From Gammaproteobacteria bacterium (lineage in GTDB: Bacteria; Pseudomonadota; Gammaproteobacteria; Burkholderiales; Nitrosomonadaceae), in contig CP054180.1 in the NCBI GenBank assembly GCA_015709635.1, positions 248,001 to 312,000 of the forward strand: a stretch of DNA of 64,000 bases. Direction: 5' to 3'. How positions within the stretch are numbered: position 1 is the stretch's first letter; each line of letters starts with the position of its first letter. Below the pieces are notes generated by a model. The model was given only the letters and a program-made list of their open reading frames with translations, was not told where the DNA came from and did not search any database. Both the position numbers and the translations under genes were made by a program. Shown here one piece after another: positions 1-8,133 of this stretch.

Positions 1-113
1 AACAACCGAGTAAAAAACCACCCCAGCAGTATGAGCTTTTCTGAAGATTATCAGTATTTCTATACTAGTATGCACATTAACCCTATTAACAATCATAAGG
101 TTAATGTGCAGCT
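1..113. promoter_or_regulatory. CRISPR flank / putative leader with a perfect inverted repeat
   Basis: AT-rich DNA next to the first CRISPR repeat. It holds a perfect 12-bp inverted repeat (TGCACATTAACC at 71-82, GGTTAATGTGCA at 99-110, 16-nt loop) ending 3 bp before the repeat, and a 10-bp palindrome ATACTAGTAT at 62-71. A short open frame from base 3 to a TGA at 42-44 (ending ...PPQQYELF) may be the C-terminus of an upstream gene, possibly cas2, but it is too short to identify. The flank may be the leader, a terminator or an integration-host site; the sequence does not decide which. Confidence 0.45.
71..110. repeat. Perfect 12-bp inverted repeat at the CRISPR edge
   Basis: The arms at 71-82 and 99-110 are exact reverse complements with a 16-nt spacer. 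The right arm ends 3 bp before the first repeat. No T-run follows on either strand, so a standard rho-independent terminator is unlikely. Confidence 0.8.
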
Positions 114-1864
114 AGTTTAGCATATTGGGATTTGTGCTCTGACCGGAACTAACGGCAGTCTGTATCGGCTTAGCCACATAGTTTAGCATATTGGGATTTG
201 TGCTCTGACCGGAACCCTTATGACGGCCTAGAGGCCTTGAAGCAGAGTTTAGCATATTGGGATTTGTGCTCTGACCGGAACTGTACGCAGTGTTGCCAGC
301 ATGTAGCGAGTAGTTTAGCATATTGGGATTTGTGCTCTGACCGGAACATCCTTACTACACACAAACAGCCGGTCACAAGTTTAGCATATTGGGATTTGTG
401 CTCTGACCGGAACTTCCGCGCTCCAGATGGCAAGATCGCATTCAGTTTAGCATATTGGGATTTGTGCTCTGACCGGAACTATTGAATAGCAATGATCCCG
501 CCAACAACTAGTTTAGCATATTGGGATTTGTGCTCTGACCGGAACGTAGCTGACACCTACGAGGTACTACGCATCAGTTTAGCATATTGGGATTTGTGCT
601 CTGACCGGAACTTACTGATCGGATTCTATCTTATCGCGGTAAGTTTAGCATATTGGGATTTGTGCTCTGACCGGAACTACAGGTAGTAGCGCGCAATGTC
701 GCAATTCAGTTTAGCATATTGGGATTTGTGCTCTGACCGGAACTGTTATCGGCTCATATTCATTATATGAATAAGTTTAGCATATTGGGATTTGTGCTCT
801 GACCGGAACGATCTTATCATCATAACCTACTTTTTGACAAGTTTAGCATATTGGGATTTGTGCTCTGACCGGAACGAAAATAGAGATGATTTACAACGGG
901 CTATTAGTTTAGCATATTGGGATTTGTGCTCTGACCGGAACCAAAATGGATACAAATCGACGTGAGTCTGAAGTTTAGCATATTGGGATTTGTGCTCTGA
1001 CCGGAACGGGTAGGCCGCCATTACGCCAGTCATTTTCAGTTTAGCATATTGGGATTTGTGCTCTGACCGGAACGTGTACGGATAGCGTATCGCCGGTAAT
1101 TGCAGTTTAGCATATTGGGATTTGTGCTCTGACCGGAACTGCCCTTGGTATCACGAAACCAAAATTTTTAGTTTAGCATATTGGGATTTGTGCTCTGACC
1201 GGAACACCTAGTCAACTGTGGTTCTGTCGTGTGTGAGTTTAGCATATTGGGATTTGTGCTCTGACCGGAACCAGCAGGGGGAGTTATTAGTAATTGCTAT
1301 AAGTTTAGCATATTGGGATTTGTGCTCTGACCGGAACTGATTTCGCGCACTTGCACTTCTGTCACATAGTTTAGCATATTGGGATTTGTGCTCTGACCGG
1401 AACTAGCCAAGCAACTGATCGGGAGATTTATTGAGTTTAGCATATTGGGATTTGTGCTCTGACCGGAACTCACAACCATATATTTAATAAGGACTAATTA
1501 GTTTAGCATATTGGGATTTGTGCTCTGACCGGAACACCGGCACGTATTATATAGAGCAGATGTACAGTTTAGCATATTGGGATTTGTGCTCTGACCGGAA
1601 CTTGTTAATCCAGTTAGCATAAGCGCCAATAAGTTTAGCATATTGGGATTTGTGCTCTGACCGGAACTTCGATTTGCTCCGTATGGCTCATGATGGAGTT
1701 TAGCATATTGGGATTTGTGCTCTGACCGGAACCCTCCGTGCCATCCTGTCAATTTCAATCCCAGTTTAGCATATTGGGATTTGTGCTCTGACCGGAACTT
1801 TTAATTCCCCCGGCCAATGTCAGGGGATAGTTTAGCATATTGGGATTTGTGCTCTGACCGGAAC
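114..1864. CRISPR. CRISPR array, 27 repeats / 26 spacers, type II-C-like repeat
   Basis: A 36-bp repeat (plus strand begins AGTTTAGCATATTGGG, ends TCTGACCGGAAC) starts at 114, 180, 246 and so on to 1829. All 27 copies are identical, including both terminal ones. Twenty-five spacers are 30 nt; the spacer at 1668-1696 is 29 nt. The spacers are all different. Read on the minus strand, the repeat starts GTT and ends TATGCTAAACT. That resembles the extended -10 element at the 3' end of known type II-C repeats (Neisseria, Campylobacter), where each repeat can start its own crRNA. The 36+30 geometry also fits type II. No cas gene lies in the window, so the type and minus-strand transcription are inferred. 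Confidence 0.97.
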
Positions 1865-2049
1865 TTGCTTTCCTTCCTTTGCAGCCCTCTGCATAAAAAT
1901 GCATATTTGTTAAGCATAAACTGCGTTTTTCACTTGTCTTTGCTTTGCATCGACTGCCTTAAGTACGTTTTTAAACGGCTTGCTAGAGAAAAATACTGCA
2001 TAATTCCACCACTGGGTTTTCCATTCAGTTCACATGAATTCCAGGAGGT
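1865..2049 (+). promoter_or_regulatory. Spacer between CRISPR array and the 2053 gene
   Basis: AT-rich 185-bp region that must carry the promoter of the downstream gene. A short TGCAT-AAAA-ATGCA inverted repeat lies near 1890. AGGAGG at 2043-2048 is the ribosome binding site. No sequence resembling a tracrRNA anti-repeat was seen on either strand. Confidence 0.4.
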
Positions 2050-2052
2050 ATG

Positions 2053-2754
2053 ATGGCTAGCAATGCGGTCAAGCAGATTCAGCAAGTGCTGAAAAATAAA
2101 GGGTTTGATCCGGGGGAAATCGACGGCATTTGGGGGCGCAAGACCATTGCTGCAGTGCAGCAATTTCAGCAGCAACAGGGCCTTGAGGTGGATGGCATTG
2201 TCGGTCCCAAAACTTCGGCGGTACTTTTCTCGGATGCTACCGCCGCTATCTCAAACAATCCGTTACTACCTTGGTTTGAAGAAGCCAAGCACTTGATGGG
2301 TACGAAGGAAGTGCTTGGCGATAAGAATAATCCTGTCATCATGGATTGGGCAAAGGATCTCGATATCCATTATGCCGGTGACGATGTGCCATGGTGCGGG
2401 TTGTTTGTCGCACATTGTGTCGGCACCACTTTGCAGCAGGAAGTACTGCCGGGAAATCCATTGGGGGCGCGGCAATGGGAGAAGTTCGGGAGCGCTACCG
2501 ATCCGCGCGTCGGTGCCATCATGGTGTTCTGGCGCGAATCGCTGGCCAGCGGGAAAGGTCATGTTGGTTTTTATGTCGGCGAGGATGCCGATGCCTATCA
2601 GATTCTCGGCGGCAATCAGTCGGACGAAGTCTGTCTGATGTGGTTAAGCAAAGACAGATTCCGCTGCGCGCGCTGGCCGGAAACCGCTGCTTCGTTGAAC
2701 AGCAAGGTCGTGCTGAAAGACAGGAATGAAGGTTTGTCGGTCAATGAAGCGTGA
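2053..2754 (+). CDS. Peptidoglycan-binding domain plus CHAP/NlpC-like amidase protein (TIGR02594-like)
   Basis: This 233-aa protein has an N-terminal PG_binding_1 domain (about residues 4-58, with the GIWGRKT and GIVGPKT motifs) that should bind cell-wall glycan. A papain-like CHAP/NlpC domain follows: candidate nucleophile Cys115 in PWCGLFV, His170 in GHVGFYVG and Asn188 in GGNQSD. It probably cleaves peptidoglycan peptides. No signal peptide is visible, so export may need a holin or another route, as in phage-type endolysins. The start at 2053 is preferred over the in-frame ATG at 2050 because AGGAGG ends only 1 nt before 2050. It stands alone, between the CRISPR array and ppsA. Confidence 0.8.
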   Translation: MASNAVKQIQQVLKNKGFDPGEIDGIWGRKTIAAVQQFQQQQGLEVDGIVGPKTSAVLFSDATAAISNNPLLPWFEEAKHLMGTKEVLGDKNNPVIMDWAKDLDIHYAGDDVPWCGLFVAHCVGTTLQQEVLPGNPLGARQWEKFGSATDPRVGAIMVFWRESLASGKGHVGFYVGEDADAYQILGGNQSDEVCLMWLSKDRFRCARWPETAASLNSKVVLKDRNEGLSVNEA

Positions 2755-3083
2755 GCTTTATTGACGGATCCGTTCTGATTCGGCTTTGATTGCTGCAAAT
2801 GACATGGTTTTCCTGCTGAATAGTGTTGCAGTGTTGCAGCAGGGATTTCCCGTGACATGTTTTGTTTCCGTCATCGAAGTCGTCAATTCAGCTGCTTATT
2901 TTTTACAGTTTCTCGAAACCACGCACAGATATCCCTTGTTCCTTGAATTGCCAGCTATGGCTGGCAGTGTGTTTTGTGCCATGCCGAATATTTGCGATTT
3001 GCCGGATAATATGCGTAACATTGGCAAATCACGCGCAACACTGAATAATGGCAGTATTCGTCATCTAAGCAATGGGAATTTCA
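2755..3083. other. Intergenic region upstream of ppsA
   Basis: No convincing gene in these 329 bases. A 7-bp hairpin (TGCCAGC 2949-2955, GCTGGCA 2960-2966, loop TATG) could lie in the ppsA leader. It is not followed by a clear T-run. GGGAA at 3074-3078 is the ppsA ribosome binding site. Confidence 0.4.
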
Positions 3084-5465
3084 ATGTCTGAATATATTGT
3101 CTGGTTTGATCAATTGACTATGAACGATGTCGGTCTAGTCGGCGGCAAGAATGCCTCGCTGGGTGAAATGATTAGCCATCTTGCGCAAGCCGGTGTGACT
3201 GTGCCTGCCGGTTTTGCCACCACGACCGCCGCGTACCGGGAATTTCTGGCGGCTAACGGCTTGACGGATCGCATCAATCAGTTACTGAACGGCTTGAACG
3301 TCGATAACATCCAAGCGCTGGCTGCTGCCGGTAAAACCATTCGCGGCTGGGTGTCGAGTGCGACATTGCCGGATGCGATTTTGCAAGCCATTTCGCAGGC
3401 CTACGACAAGCTTGCCGCAACCAGCGGCGAGGCTTCGTTTGCCGTACGTTCGTCGGCCACAGCCGAGGATCTGGCCGATGCGTCGTTTGCTGGGCAACAG
3501 GAGACGATGTTGAACGTGCGCGGATTGGATCAAATCATTGCGGCGGTCAAGGTGGTGTTCGCGTCGCTGTATAACGATCGCGCAATCGCGTACCGGGTGC
3601 ATCAGCACTTTCCGCACGATAAGGTATATTTGTCCGCCGGTATCCAGAAAATGGTGCGCAGCGACTTGGGCGCGAGCGGTGTGATGTTTACGCTGGATAC
3701 CGAATCCGGCTTTCGCGATACGGTTTTCATCACGGCTACGTACGGATTGGGCGAGACCATCGTGCAGGGTATCGTCAACCCGGATGAGTTTTACGTATAC
3801 AAGCGTGGGCTTGCCGCCGGAAGACCGGCAATTCTGTCGCGGCGGCTGGGCACCAAAGCCATCGAGATGGTATACGCCGATAAAAAAAGCGACAACGGCG
3901 CATTCACATGGACGCGTGACGTCGAAGCGGCGCGGCGTATGCGCTTTTCGCTATCCGATGCGCAAGCCGAGGCGCTGGCGCGTCAGGCGGTAATCATCGA
4001 GCAGCATTACGGCCGGCCGATGGATATCGAATGGGCGCTGGATGGGCAGGATGGGCAACTGTATATCGTGCAGGCGCGCCCGGAAACGGTGGAAAGCCGT
4101 GCCACAGCGGTGCTGGAGCGGTTCAAGCTCAACCGCAAAGGATTGGTGCTGGCGGAGGGGCGTGCGATCGGCGGCAAGATCGGCCAGGGAACGGCGCGCT
4201 TGATTAAGAATGTCGATCAGATGCATGCCATTGAAGCAGGCGATGTGCTGGTGACCGACATGACCGATCCTGACTGGGAGCCGATCATGAAGCGCGCTGC
4301 TGCCATTGTCACCAACCGCGGCGGACGCACCTGTCATGCCGCGATCATCGCACGCGAAATGGGCATTCCGGCCGTTGTCGGTTGCGGTAATGCCACCGCG
4401 CTGATCGCCAATGGCGCGGCGGTTACCGTTTCCTGCGCGGAAGGGGATACCGGGCGCGTTTACGAAGGATTATTGCCGTTCGAACACCTGAAAACCGATA
4501 CCGGCAACCTGCCCGATCTGCCGGTCAAAATCATGATGAACGTCGGCGATCCGTCGCACGCCTTCGCAATCTCCCGCACACCCAATCAAGGGGTCGGACT
4601 GGCAAGATTGGAATTCATCATCAACAACCGCATCGGCATTCATCCCAAGGCATTGCTGGAATTCAACGCATTACCCAGCGATCTGAAACATCAAATCAGC
4701 CGGCGCCTCGCCGGTTACGCCAACCCCGTCGATTTTTACGTGGAAAAATTGACCGAGGGCATTGCCACCTTGGCGGCGGCGTTTGACCCGCATCCGGTGA
4801 TTGTGCGCACTTCCGATTTCAAATCCAACGAGTACGCCAATCTGATCGGCGGCAACCGCTATGAACCGCACGAAGAAAACCCGATGATCGGCTTTCGTGG
4901 GGCATCGCGTTATATCGCTGCTCCGTTCCGCGATTGTTTTGAGCTCGAATGCCGGGCGTTACGCAAGGTGCGTGATGACATGGGATTAACCAACGTCGAG
5001 ATCATGATTCCGTTTTGCCGCACTTTGGAGGAAGCCGAGCAAGTCACCGCATTGCTCGCGTCGCAGGGATTGGTGCGCGGCCGGAATGGTTTGCGCCTCA
5101 TCATGATGTGCGAAATCCCTTCCAATGCGTTGCTGGCGGAAGAATTCTTGCAGTACTTCGACGGTTTTTCCATCGGCTCCAACGACATGACGCAATTGAC
5201 GCTGGGGGTCGACCGGGATTCCAGTCTGGTGGCGCCTGTTTTCGACGAGCGCAACCCGGCCGTCAAGAAATTACTGGCAATGGCCATCGACGCTTGCCGC
5301 AAGCAGGGAAAATACATCGGCATTTGCGGTCAAGGACCATCCGATTATCCGGATTTTGCCATTTGGCTCTACCAGCAAGGCATCAGCAGCCTATCGCTCA
5401 ATCCCGATTCCGTGGTGGATACCTGGCTGCGCCTATCCAAATTGAACAAACCGAATTCCGCGTGA
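3084..5465 (+). CDS. ppsA: Phosphoenolpyruvate synthase
   Basis: Converts pyruvate, ATP and water to phosphoenolpyruvate, AMP and phosphate, the entry step of gluconeogenesis. At 793 aa it has the family's usual length. In order it carries the pyruvate-phosphate dikinase N-terminal ATP-binding domain (VGGKNASLGEM near residue 20, FAVRSSATAEDL), the swivelling phosphohistidine domain with GGRTCHAAIIAREMG (His near 418), and the PEP-binding TIM barrel with SIGSNDMTQL and GICGQGPSD (Cys near 748). The start at 3084 (MSEYIVWFDQ) is favoured over 3072 by GGGAA five bases upstream and by the usual N-terminus. Its stop overlaps the start of ppsR, so the two are probably translationally coupled. Confidence 0.97.
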   Translation: MSEYIVWFDQLTMNDVGLVGGKNASLGEMISHLAQAGVTVPAGFATTTAAYREFLAANGLTDRINQLLNGLNVDNIQALAAAGKTIRGWVSSATLPDAILQAISQAYDKLAATSGEASFAVRSSATAEDLADASFAGQQETMLNVRGLDQIIAAVKVVFASLYNDRAIAYRVHQHFPHDKVYLSAGIQKMVRSDLGASGVMFTLDTESGFRDTVFITATYGLGETIVQGIVNPDEFYVYKRGLAAGRPAILSRRLGTKAIEMVYADKKSDNGAFTWTRDVEAARRMRFSLSDAQAEALARQAVIIEQHYGRPMDIEWALDGQDGQLYIVQARPETVESRATAVLERFKLNRKGLVLAEGRAIGGKIGQGTARLIKNVDQMHAIEAGDVLVTDMTDPDWEPIMKRAAAIVTNRGGRTCHAAIIAREMGIPAVVGCGNATALIANGAAVTVSCAEGDTGRVYEGLLPFEHLKTDTGNLPDLPVKIMMNVGDPSHAFAISRTPNQGVGLARLEFIINNRIGIHPKALLEFNALPSDLKHQISRRLAGYANPVDFYVEKLTEGIATLAAAFDPHPVIVRTSDFKSNEYANLIGGNRYEPHEENPMIGFRGASRYIAAPFRDCFELECRALRKVRDDMGLTNVEIMIPFCRTLEEAEQVTALLASQGLVRGRNGLRLIMMCEIPSNALLAEEFLQYFDGFSIGSNDMTQLTLGVDRDSSLVAPVFDERNPAVKKLLAMAIDACRKQGKYIGICGQGPSDYPDFAIWLYQQGISSLSLNPDSVVDTWLRLSKLNKPNSA

Positions 5466-6292
5466 CGCAGCACAAACGCACCGTATTCTATTTGTCCGAC
5501 CGTACCGGCATCACCGTGGAAACACTCGGTCATAGCTTGCTGACACAGTTTGACGGCGTCGCCTGGGAGATAGTCAACGTGCCGTTTCTGGATGACAGCG
5601 AAAAAGCCCAGGCTGTGGCGGCGCAGATCAATCAGGCTGCCGAGCGCGACGGTCAGCGGCCTTTGGTGTTCAGCACACTGCTGCAACCGGATATTCTCGA
5701 TTTGATCAAGCAAGCCGACTGCCGGGTGCTTGATTTTTTTGAAGCTTTCATTGGTCCGGTCGAAGAAGAATTGCGCCAGCCGTTCGCGCGCATGGCCGGG
5801 CGTTCGCACGGTGTGCAGCACCACCTGGCGTATGCCAAGCGAATCGCAGCGATCAATTTCGTGCTGGCACACGACGACGGCGTCAATCCGAAGCATTTCG
5901 CGCAAGCCGACATCATTCTGATCGGCGTATCGCGTTGCGGTAAAACGCCGACCTGCCTGTATCTGGGCCTGCAATACGGTATCGCCGCGGCGAACTATCC
6001 ATTGACGCCCGACGACATGAACGTGCAACAATTTCCGGCAGTGCTGGAACCGGTCAAGCCCAAACTGTTCGGTCTGACCCTTACCCCGGCGCAATTGCAC
6101 TTCATCCGCCAGGAGCGCCGCCCAAACAGTCAATACGCCTCGCTGGCGCAGTGCCAGCAGGAAATTCAGTGGCAGGAGTCATTGTTTAGCCGTTTCGATA
6201 TCCCATACCTCGACACCACGCGCATTTCCATCGAGGAAATCAGCGCGATCATTCTGGATCGCTGTGGGTTGAAGCGGCAGTTGTATGGATGA
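5462..6292 (+). CDS. ppsR: Phosphoenolpyruvate synthase regulatory protein (PSRP, bifunctional kinase/pyrophosphorylase)
   Basis: A DUF299-family protein that inactivates PEP synthase by ADP-dependent phosphorylation of a threonine and reactivates it by Pi-dependent dephosphorylation. The 276-aa length is typical. The nucleotide-binding motif GVSRCGKTPTCLYLG lies near residues 153-167. The start is a GTG whose last two bases, with the next A, form the TGA of ppsA (4-nt GTGA overlap). The frame is open further upstream, but that part is antisense-like shadow inside ppsA. Enzyme and regulator lie side by side, as is common in proteobacteria. Confidence 0.95.
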   Translation: MTQHKRTVFYLSDRTGITVETLGHSLLTQFDGVAWEIVNVPFLDDSEKAQAVAAQINQAAERDGQRPLVFSTLLQPDILDLIKQADCRVLDFFEAFIGPVEEELRQPFARMAGRSHGVQHHLAYAKRIAAINFVLAHDDGVNPKHFAQADIILIGVSRCGKTPTCLYLGLQYGIAAANYPLTPDDMNVQQFPAVLEPVKPKLFGLTLTPAQLHFIRQERRPNSQYASLAQCQQEIQWQESLFSRFDIPYLDTTRISIEEISAIILDRCGLKRQLYG

Positions 6293-6300
6293 ATCTGTCA

Positions 6301-6426
6301 GGAAAGCTTTGGAGAACTGCTGTGTTGAAATCGGGCGAAAAATGCTCATTTGTTCTTTGTAAATTGCGTTTTTTCACCCGACTTCGCCTTACTTGGCTGA
6401 TGCTCGCAGCCTTTTTTCAGATATTT
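6301..6426 (+). repeat. Nested palindromic dispersed repeat, copy A
   Basis: The most divergent of three copies. It begins GGAAAGCTTTGGAGAAC and ends near TTTTTTCAGA. The core holds AAAAATGCTCATTTG and TTTTTTCACC, shared with the copies at 50854 and 55670. The inner stem is ATCGGG against CCCGA, where the other copies have ATCAGG against CCTGAT. It fills the gap between the convergent ppsR and porin genes and could act as a two-way transcription end. A 99-codon frame across it is not a gene. Confidence 0.75.
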
Positions 6427-6432
6427 ATAGGA

Positions 6433-7926
6433 CTAAAACTTGAACGTCACCATAGTGTAACCGTAATTGGTGTCTTTCATACCCGGGCTAAATGGAACCT
6501 TATCGAAGTAATCGCCCTTGAATATATGGCTATAACCAAAATCGAAACTCACCCGCTTCAAGTAACTCCACTGCGGATCCCAACCTAGGCTGAGGTCCAG
6601 CATATTGCCCAAGAAACCGCCGGCACGGCCGGTCGGGTCTTGCAGGCCGCTGCCGACAAAAGCGCCGTGTTTATCGGCCAACCAATACGCGCGATGCGAC
6701 ATCATCAAACGCACGTTGGGTATAGGGACGAGTGTGGCGCGGAAGCCGACAGGCGACAACAGGTTGGATGGGAAGAACGGCCCGAACATACCGGTCGGTC
6801 CATATTCGACGCGGCGTTTTGCGTACAGAATATCGAAATTCTTGTTCGGATCGCGGTCTCCCGATGCGAAGTCGAATAAGTAAACGGCCCGCAGCGGCAT
6901 CGGTGTATTGAAGCTATACCCGACCTCGCCGTGATGGCGATGAGCGAATACGCTTTCATTCTGGGTATCGCCAAACTGATACATGGATTCAATTTCATAA
7001 TCCGCACTGCCTTTCGTCGGCTTGGCAAACAACCTGAAACCGGTGGTCGACAAGTTGCGCCGTCTGAGATTATCGCCTTCGTTCAGCTGCAGGAAATAAC
7101 CGTCGAAATTAGCCCAGCGTAAATCGCGGTTGGTCACGTAAGCACCGGAGAAGTAAGTTTCGGGGGTGTTCCAATTCAAGGATGTCGGATCCCGCTGAAC
7201 CGGCCGGGAACCGAACACGCGCAAACTCCATTTTTCATCCGTATTGCCCATCATGAAGTGCAAGCCGTCAAATGCGGGCGTGAAGGTACCCCAGCGATGT
7301 CCCCCTACCAGACGGGCTTCTCCCAAATCCATCAAGAAACGTCCAACTTCGAATTTCGCCGCATAGCCTGTGCCGAGAAAGTTTTTGTCGTGCACACCGA
7401 GGTGCAGTTGAGTAAAGTCAAAATGATCGGCTAGATTCGGGTTATGTTCTTGTCCGTAACTGGCCATCGGGACGCGGAAGTCGGTCAATTCAAGCGTGAA
7501 CTTGAGCGGATCGATGATATTCTTGACTTCAAACAAGAAGCGGGTGCGTTGATTAACTTGATCGTTAAATCCCGGAATAGCTTTGGTAAAACCGTGATCG
7601 TAGACGTCGTAACGCGTGCGGTGCTCGATTGCGACATTCAGCCAATCCGGCGCCATTGCTGCCAGCGGCGTTTTGTGTTCTTCCATCAGCTTGGTCAAGT
7701 TGTCAAAGTCAAACCGTGTACTTCCTGGTGTTCCCAGTGCACCAAAGGGTGCGCCATTGGTTCCATTGGCCGGCACGGTTTTGTTTTGCACGACAACGGA
7801 TGGTTTTTTTGTCTTGTCCCCTTCGGTTTTTTCTGCTTCTGCTGCATATGAATAATTACTGCTTAACAGAGACCCGGTAATGGCCAAAGCCATCCAACGG
7901 GTACGCCGTGCATTTTTCCAAGTCAT
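6433..7926 (-). CDS. Alginate-export family outer-membrane porin
   Basis: A 497-aa outer-membrane beta-barrel. The N-terminus has a signal peptide (ARRTRWMALAITGSLL... ending near AYAAEA), then a Lys/Thr-rich linker. The rest has alternating strands with WLNVAIEHRTRYDVYD, LELTDFRVPMASYG and the C-terminal aromatic strand YGYTMVTFKF ending in Phe. That pattern matches the Alginate_exp (AlgE-like) family, which forms channels for anionic polysaccharides or other solutes; the real substrate is unknown. GGAGAGG lies about 7 bases before the ATG. It is divergent from the histidine kinase at 8134, with which it shares a 207-bp promoter region. Confidence 0.85.
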   Translation of the reverse strand: MTWKNARRTRWMALAITGSLLSSNYSYAAEAEKTEGDKTKKPSVVVQNKTVPANGTNGAPFGALGTPGSTRFDFDNLTKLMEEHKTPLAAMAPDWLNVAIEHRTRYDVYDHGFTKAIPGFNDQVNQRTRFLFEVKNIIDPLKFTLELTDFRVPMASYGQEHNPNLADHFDFTQLHLGVHDKNFLGTGYAAKFEVGRFLMDLGEARLVGGHRWGTFTPAFDGLHFMMGNTDEKWSLRVFGSRPVQRDPTSLNWNTPETYFSGAYVTNRDLRWANFDGYFLQLNEGDNLRRRNLSTTGFRLFAKPTKGSADYEIESMYQFGDTQNESVFAHRHHGEVGYSFNTPMPLRAVYLFDFASGDRDPNKNFDILYAKRRVEYGPTGMFGPFFPSNLLSPVGFRATLVPIPNVRLMMSHRAYWLADKHGAFVGSGLQDPTGRAGGFLGNMLDLSLGWDPQWSYLKRVSFDFGYSHIFKGDYFDKVPFSPGMKDTNYGYTMVTFKF

Positions 7927-8133
7927 TCTTTTTACCTCTCCCTATTTAGTTTCCAATGATGTATTTAAAAAATTTATTTCCCTGGAAAATATTACTTGCA
8001 TAAAAAAGAATGCAATATACGCGTAAGCACGTATCAATAATCACATAAGGTTAAACCCTTATATTTGGGAAATTAGTGGGAAAGAATCAAAATTGAACTT
8101 AAATATTTTTTTATAACAAAATAATTACTTTAT
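7927..8133. promoter_or_regulatory. Divergent promoter region, porin / histidine kinase
   Basis: A 207-bp AT-rich region that must contain promoters for both flanking genes. An imperfect palindrome TAAGGTTAAACCCTTA sits near 8046-8061 and could be an operator. No promoter hexamers are assigned with confidence. Confidence 0.4.

Noticed and set aside
744..773. Palindromic spacer (TATTCAT-TAT-ATGAATA) in the CRISPR array
   Set aside because: A single spacer with a short self-complementary stretch is expected by chance in AT-rich target DNA.
112..1758. Several 60-95-codon frames with repeated peptides such as SLAYWDLCSDRN across the first 1.8 kb
   Set aside because: They come from the CRISPR array. 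Its 66-bp period is a multiple of three, so repeats stay in frame and imitate a repeat protein.
1865..2049. Possible tracrRNA to the right of the array
   Set aside because: No stretch complementary to the repeat beyond a few bases was found on either strand.
5015..5461. Long upstream extension of the ppsR frame
   Set aside because: It lies inside ppsA in another frame. The GTG at 5462 overlapping the ppsA stop gives the family length.
6289..6588. 99-codon plus-strand frame after ppsR
   Set aside because: It is made of dispersed repeat copy A plus antisense porin sequence, with no family match and no ribosome binding site.
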